Positions 6,255 through 8,577 of a stretch of DNA of 8,577 nt are shown here, in pieces. This DNA is from Bacillota bacterium (lineage in GTDB: Bacteria > Bacillota > Clostridia > Christensenellales > UMGS416). Positions within the stretch are counted from its first letter, which is position 1, and every line of letters starts with the position of its first letter. Made by a program: the position numbers and the translations under genes. Location of the stretch: the NCBI GenBank assembly GCA_023422005.1, contig JAEZSC010000185.1, positions 1-8,577 on the forward strand, read 5' to 3'. The notes under the pieces were generated by a model. It made no database searches. It worked only from the letters and a program-made list of their open reading frames with translations, and had not been told where the DNA came from.

Positions 6255-7427
6255 ATGTCCACTCTGGAAGACAAGCTCAAGCGATTGAGCATGGAGAACG
6301 CGGCTTACCGGCCGCAGGAGCCGGCGGAGGCCCCGGCGCGGGCCGCCGTGTGCCTGCGGGAGGTCACCGAGGTGCCTCTGGAGGAAGCCAGCGACGGTCT
6401 TCTGGGCAGCGTCACCGCCGACACGGTGCGCCTCATCAGCCGCGGCGGCGATTTTGAGGATTGGGACATTGCCCGTGCCGCCTTTGTGGACACAGAGACC
6501 ACCGGCCTGGCCGGCGGCAGCGGCACAGTGGCCTTTTTGATCGGCATCGGCTATGTGCGGGGCAACCGCTTCGTCATAGAGCAGTACTTCATGGAAGACT
6601 ACGACGTGGAGCACGACATGCTGGAGCGCATCCACCGCCAGCTGGCCGGCTTCGATTATCTGGTCAGCTTCAACGGCAAGACCTTCGACGTGCCCCTGTT
6701 GGCCTCGCGCGCGGTTCTCAACCGCATCCGCGCGCCGCTGGACGACATGGAGCAGGTGGACCTGCTGCACGCCGCCCGGCGCATCTACCGCCGCCGGCTC
6801 AAGAAGTGCGATCTGCAAAACTTGGAACGCGAGGTTCTGGGTCGGCAGCGGGAAGGGGATATCCCCGGTGCGCTGGTGCCCATGATGTTCTTTGATTATC
6901 TGAAGACCGGTGATTTCGCCCCCATGCGGCTGGTGCTGGAGCACAACCGCGTGGATATCGTGAGCCTGCTGACGCTGTTGTGCCACCTGTGCCATGCCGT
7001 GGCGGACCCTGCAGGTTTAAACTACGCCGAGGACCAGCACAGCTGCGCCCGGCTGCAGCAGAGCATGGGTCTGCTGGCGCAGGCCGAGCACAGCTATCAA
7101 CTGGCGGCGCGGGGCAGCGACGCTCCCTTGCGCGACCTGTCGCTGCTGTACAAGCGCCAGGGCCGCCACGAGGAGGCGGCGCAACTGTGGGAGACCATGC
7201 GCTCCACAGGCAGCTTCGGCCTGTTCCCCTGCGAGGAGCTGGCCAAGCACCACGAGCACCGCACCGGGCGGCTGGACATGGCCTTGCAGGCTGTGGATCA
7301 GTGCCTGGACTTGGCCGCCGGCCTGGGCTTGCGGCCCGACGATGGCCAGATATCGGCGCTGATGCGCCGGCGCGCGCGACTGGCGCGCAAGATGGACATC
7401 AACGCCGGCAACGGCGGTTCCGTATAG
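6255..7427 (+). CDS. mrfB: MrfB/YprB-type DEDD exonuclease with C-terminal TPR-like region
   Basis: The 390-residue product matches the YprB family: a ribonuclease H-like DnaQ/DEDD exonuclease fold plus a helical repeat tail. In Bacillus subtilis MrfB works with the MrfA helicase in mitomycin C repair. Visible catalytic positions are Asp79 and Glu81 in FVDTETTGLAGGSG (Exo I), Asp145 in VSFNGKTFDVPLL (Exo II), and His230 and Asp234 in EHNRVDIVSL (Exo III), so the metal-binding set is complete. Residues about 255-360 contain helix pairs with TPR-like spacing. The start at 6255 gives a short basic amphipathic N-terminus (KLKRL). No Shine-Dalgarno sequence precedes it, and the promoter -10 element ends only 6 nt upstream, so initiation is probably leaderless. 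The next Met (residue 13) has no ribosome site either. It is about 910 bp from mrfA, with a HAD gene and a terminator between. Family confidence is high; the nuclease substrate is by homology. Confidence 0.9.
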   Translation: MSTLEDKLKRLSMENAAYRPQEPAEAPARAAVCLREVTEVPLEEASDGLLGSVTADTVRLISRGGDFEDWDIARAAFVDTETTGLAGGSGTVAFLIGIGYVRGNRFVIEQYFMEDYDVEHDMLERIHRQLAGFDYLVSFNGKTFDVPLLASRAVLNRIRAPLDDMEQVDLLHAARRIYRRRLKKCDLQNLEREVLGRQREGDIPGALVPMMFFDYLKTGDFAPMRLVLEHNRVDIVSLLTLLCHLCHAVADPAGLNYAEDQHSCARLQQSMGLLAQAEHSYQLAARGSDAPLRDLSLLYKRQGRHEEAAQLWETMRSTGSFGLFPCEELAKHHEHRTGRLDMALQAVDQCLDLAAGLGLRPDDGQISALMRRRARLARKMDINAGNGGSV

Positions 7428-7442
7428 TCACAAACAGGGTTC

Positions 7443-7456
7443 TGCGCATAGGCGCA
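7443..7456 (+). other. Small hairpin upstream of the TPR gene ribosome site
   Basis: TGCGC (7443-7447) and GCGCA (7452-7456) form a perfect 5-bp stem with an ATAG loop. It lies in the 51-bp gap between mrfB and the TPR gene, 7 nt before the GGAGGG ribosome site (7464-7469). No T-run follows, so it is not a terminator. It may be chance. Confidence 0.3.
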
Positions 7457-7478
7457 ACACTTTGGAGGGTAGCCAGAC

Positions 7479-8399
7479 ATGTCATTCTTGGCCAAGATCG
7501 TGGGCAACTTCGCGTATTTCTTTCACGCCCGGGGCGACCTGGCACGGGCCGAGGCCTGCTATCGCAAGGCCGTGTCGCTGGGCAGCATGAACGCCAAGAC
7601 CGAGGGCACATATGGCGTGTTGCTGCTCAAGAAGGGCGAGTTCGAGCAGGCGGTGGAACAATTCAACAAGAGCCTCAAGCACAAGGAGAGCAAGGGCCAG
7701 CTGCGCGCCATGGTGCGCATGAACCGCGCCATGGCCTACTTCCGTCTGGGCGAGGTGGAAAAGGCCGTCGTGGCGCTGGAGGACATCCACAAGAACTTCA
7801 AGTCGCTGCGGGTCTATCAGACGCTGGGCTATATCTACACCGCCGCCGGCATGTTCGACAAGGCCGAGCCCTACAACCTGGAAGCAGTGGATTATGAGCC
7901 CCACGACCATGTGATACTGGACAACACCGGGCAGATGTATCTGGAAATGGGCGACTATGAGAAAGCCAAAAGCTTTTTTGAGCGCGCCTATGAAGAGCGG
8001 CATGTCTCCGACGTGTGCTACCACATGGGCCTAATCGCCGAATGGGAGGATGACCTGCCCCGGGCGCTGGAATATTACCATGAGGCGCTCACCAAGAACA
8101 TGGACGCCCTCAACGATGTGACACCGCAGAAGCTGCGCGAACGCATCGCCTCCATCGAGGCGGAGCTGGGCGTGCCGGATGTGACCGCCGAAGAGGAGCT
8201 GGCCGAGGCCGCCGAAGACGCCGCAGAGGACGCAGGCGACGAAGCCGCCGAGGAAGCAGCCGAGTTCGACGAGGCCGAGGACGTAAGCGAGAAGCTGCCC
8301 GACCTGCCGGAGGAGCCCGCCGCGGTGGAGGATGACGCCCAGTATGCCGCAGACGAGGCGGAGCATGCCGATACCAGAACAACGGACAAAGAAGGCTGA
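7479..8399 (+). CDS. TPR-repeat protein with long acidic C-terminal tail
   Basis: A 306-residue protein built of tetratricopeptide-type helix pairs, a scaffold for protein-protein contacts. The ATG at 7479 has GGAGGG (7464-7469) 9 nt upstream. Repeat-like units fall at about 9-36, 41-70, 79-108, 110-143, 144-174 and 177-208, with typical G-x-x-x-x-A patterns such as KKGEFEQAVEQF and LEMGDYEKAKSFF. A charged helix to about 230 leads into a tail (about 236-306) made mostly of Glu, Asp and Ala, probably disordered and strongly negative. There is no convincing signal peptide or membrane segment, so it is probably cytosolic. It follows mrfB by 51 bp with no obvious promoter between, so co-transcription from 6220-6248 is likely. 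I do not recognise an orthologue of known function. A link to MrfB or DNA repair would be guesswork from position alone. Confidence 0.88.
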   Translation: MSFLAKIVGNFAYFFHARGDLARAEACYRKAVSLGSMNAKTEGTYGVLLLKKGEFEQAVEQFNKSLKHKESKGQLRAMVRMNRAMAYFRLGEVEKAVVALEDIHKNFKSLRVYQTLGYIYTAAGMFDKAEPYNLEAVDYEPHDHVILDNTGQMYLEMGDYEKAKSFFERAYEERHVSDVCYHMGLIAEWEDDLPRALEYYHEALTKNMDALNDVTPQKLRERIASIEAELGVPDVTAEEELAEAAEDAAEDAGDEAAEEAAEFDEAEDVSEKLPDLPEEPAAVEDDAQYAADEAEHADTRTTDKEG

Positions 8400-8415
8400 A
8401 TTATAAGCGTTCTTT
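8388..8415 (+). terminator. Weak candidate terminator at the end of the TPR gene
   Basis: AAAGAAGGCT (8388-8397) and AGCGTTCTTT (8406-8415) are inverted repeats matching at 9 of 10 positions, around an 8-nt AT-rich loop that covers the stop codon. The T-rich 3' arm could serve as the U-tract, but the GC core is only about two pairs and no longer T-run follows. It is plausible but weak. Confidence 0.3.
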
Positions 8416-8418
8416 CCC

Positions 8419-8447
8419 TTGCTCCGGCGCTTCCTATGGGTTAAAAT
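8419..8447 (+). promoter_or_regulatory. Candidate promoter for a gene beyond the right edge
   Basis: TTGCTC (8419-8424) and TAAAAT (8442-8447) are separated by 17 bp, matching 3/6 and 5/6 of the consensus hexamers. Transcription would begin near 8454. Downstream come AAAGGGG (8479-8485) and a TTG-started frame. The -35 element overlaps the left arm of the inverted repeat at 8421-8465. Confidence 0.4.
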
Positions 8448-8465
8448 AAGGGTGCGATCCGGAGC
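8421..8465. repeat. Long inverted repeat spanning the right-end promoter
   Basis: GCTCCGG (8421-8427) and CCGGAGC (8459-8465) are exact inverted repeats. The next inner bases CGC (8428-8430) and GCG (8454-8456) also pair if AT (8457-8458) bulges, giving ten pairs. A further CCTAT/ATAAGG pairing (8433-8437 with 8446-8451) is possible inside. In RNA read through from the TPR gene this would be a substantial hairpin. In DNA the arms flank the candidate -10 element. Confidence 0.55.
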
Positions 8466-8493
8466 GCAAATCTCTTTGAAAGGGGTTGATCGT

Positions 8494-8529
8494 TTGGCAG
8501 TGCATTTTTATGAGGTGACGAGCCTCTAA
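8494..8529 (+). CDS. Possible 11-codon leader peptide or interrupted gene start
   Basis: A TTG at 8494 lies 8 nt after AAAGGGG (8479-8485) and about 40 nt after the predicted transcription start. The frame encodes MAVHFYEVTSL and then stops at TAA (8527-8529), just before a run of A. The same frame is open again from 8530 to the window edge (16 codons). It could be a leader peptide regulating a downstream gene, or the first codons of a gene broken by a nonsense mutation or sequence error. No codon run typical of an amino-acid attenuator is seen. I do not recognise the protein. Confidence 0.25.
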   Translation: MAVHFYEVTSL

Positions 8530-8557
8530 AAAAGAATAGGCGCGGAGCATTGGGCTG

Positions 8558-8577
8558 CCGGCTTGATCCGCCGGAGG
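8558..8577 (+). other. Hairpin overlapping a GGAGG at the window edge
   Basis: CCGGC (8558-8562) and GCCGG (8570-8574) form a 5-bp stem with a 7-nt loop. The last two bases of the right arm are the first two of GGAGG (8573-8577), a good Shine-Dalgarno core. If a gene starts a few bases beyond the edge, its ribosome site is partly sequestered. The window ends before this can be judged. Confidence 0.3.

Noticed and set aside
7401..7419. Hairpin with GCAA loop at the end of mrfB as a terminator
   Set aside because: AACGCCG and CGGCGGTT pair imperfectly and lie inside the coding sequence, and no T-run follows. Read-through into the TPR gene seems more likely.
8199..8396. GC-rich repetitive codons at the end of the TPR gene as a DNA repeat or array
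   Set aside because: They are irregular GCC/GAG/GAC codons encoding an acidic tail. There is no fixed repeat unit or spacer structure, so this is neither a CRISPR nor a tandem repeat.
8503..8577. Possible 5' part of a riboswitch or T-box leader at the right edge
   Set aside because: AATAGGCGCGG loosely recalls the start of a lysine riboswitch and the stem GAGG/CCTC (8512-8526) adds structure, but the conserved core elements are not present in what is visible and the window ends. A covariance-model search on extended sequence would decide.

Overview
The window is GC-rich bacterial DNA with Shine-Dalgarno-led genes, all on the + strand. It suggests a member of the Clostridia or a related high-GC Firmicute. 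The evidence is gene content: a ThiI without a rhodanese domain next to its own cysteine desulfurase (the Bacillus NifZ-ThiI arrangement), MrfA/YprA and MrfB/YprB homologues, a small two-helix membrane protein resembling a clostridial family of unknown function, and frequent GTG/TTG starts. I see no tRNA or rRNA, CRISPR array, insertion sequence, integrase or phage gene. This looks like chromosomal housekeeping DNA rather than an accessory island.

Region 1 (1-5344) is one tight operon. A sigma-A-like promoter (24-52) precedes a membrane protein (96-683), a cysteine desulfurase (680-1834), the tRNA 4-thiouridine synthase ThiI (1842-3059) and an MrfA-type DEVH repair helicase (3056-5344). Two junctions overlap by 4 nt (stop and start codons share bases) and the third has a 7-nt gap, so translation is probably coupled. 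The desulfurase should supply persulfide sulfur to ThiI. The helicase belongs functionally with MrfB further downstream.

Region 2 (5345-6176) is a 124-bp spacer with three perfect or near-perfect inverted repeats, followed by a HAD-superfamily hydrolase. A probable intrinsic terminator follows at 6177-6208.

Region 3 (6209-8399) starts with a very good promoter (TTGAAT, 17 bp, TATAAT). Its predicted start site falls on the ATG of mrfB, so that message may be leaderless. MrfB is a DEDD-type exonuclease with TPR-like C-terminal repeats. A separate TPR protein with a long acidic tail follows. In Bacillus subtilis MrfA and MrfB form a two-gene repair operon. Here the HAD gene, a terminator and a promoter separate them.

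Region 4 (8400-8577) holds no complete recognised gene. It looks like a promoter/leader region: a candidate promoter inside a long inverted repeat, a ribosome site before a TTG-started frame that stops after 11 codons, and a GGAGG at the very edge. I found no clear new multi-gene system. The points most worth checking are the split mrfA/mrfB arrangement, the leaderless mrfB start, the structured spacer and the right-end leader.
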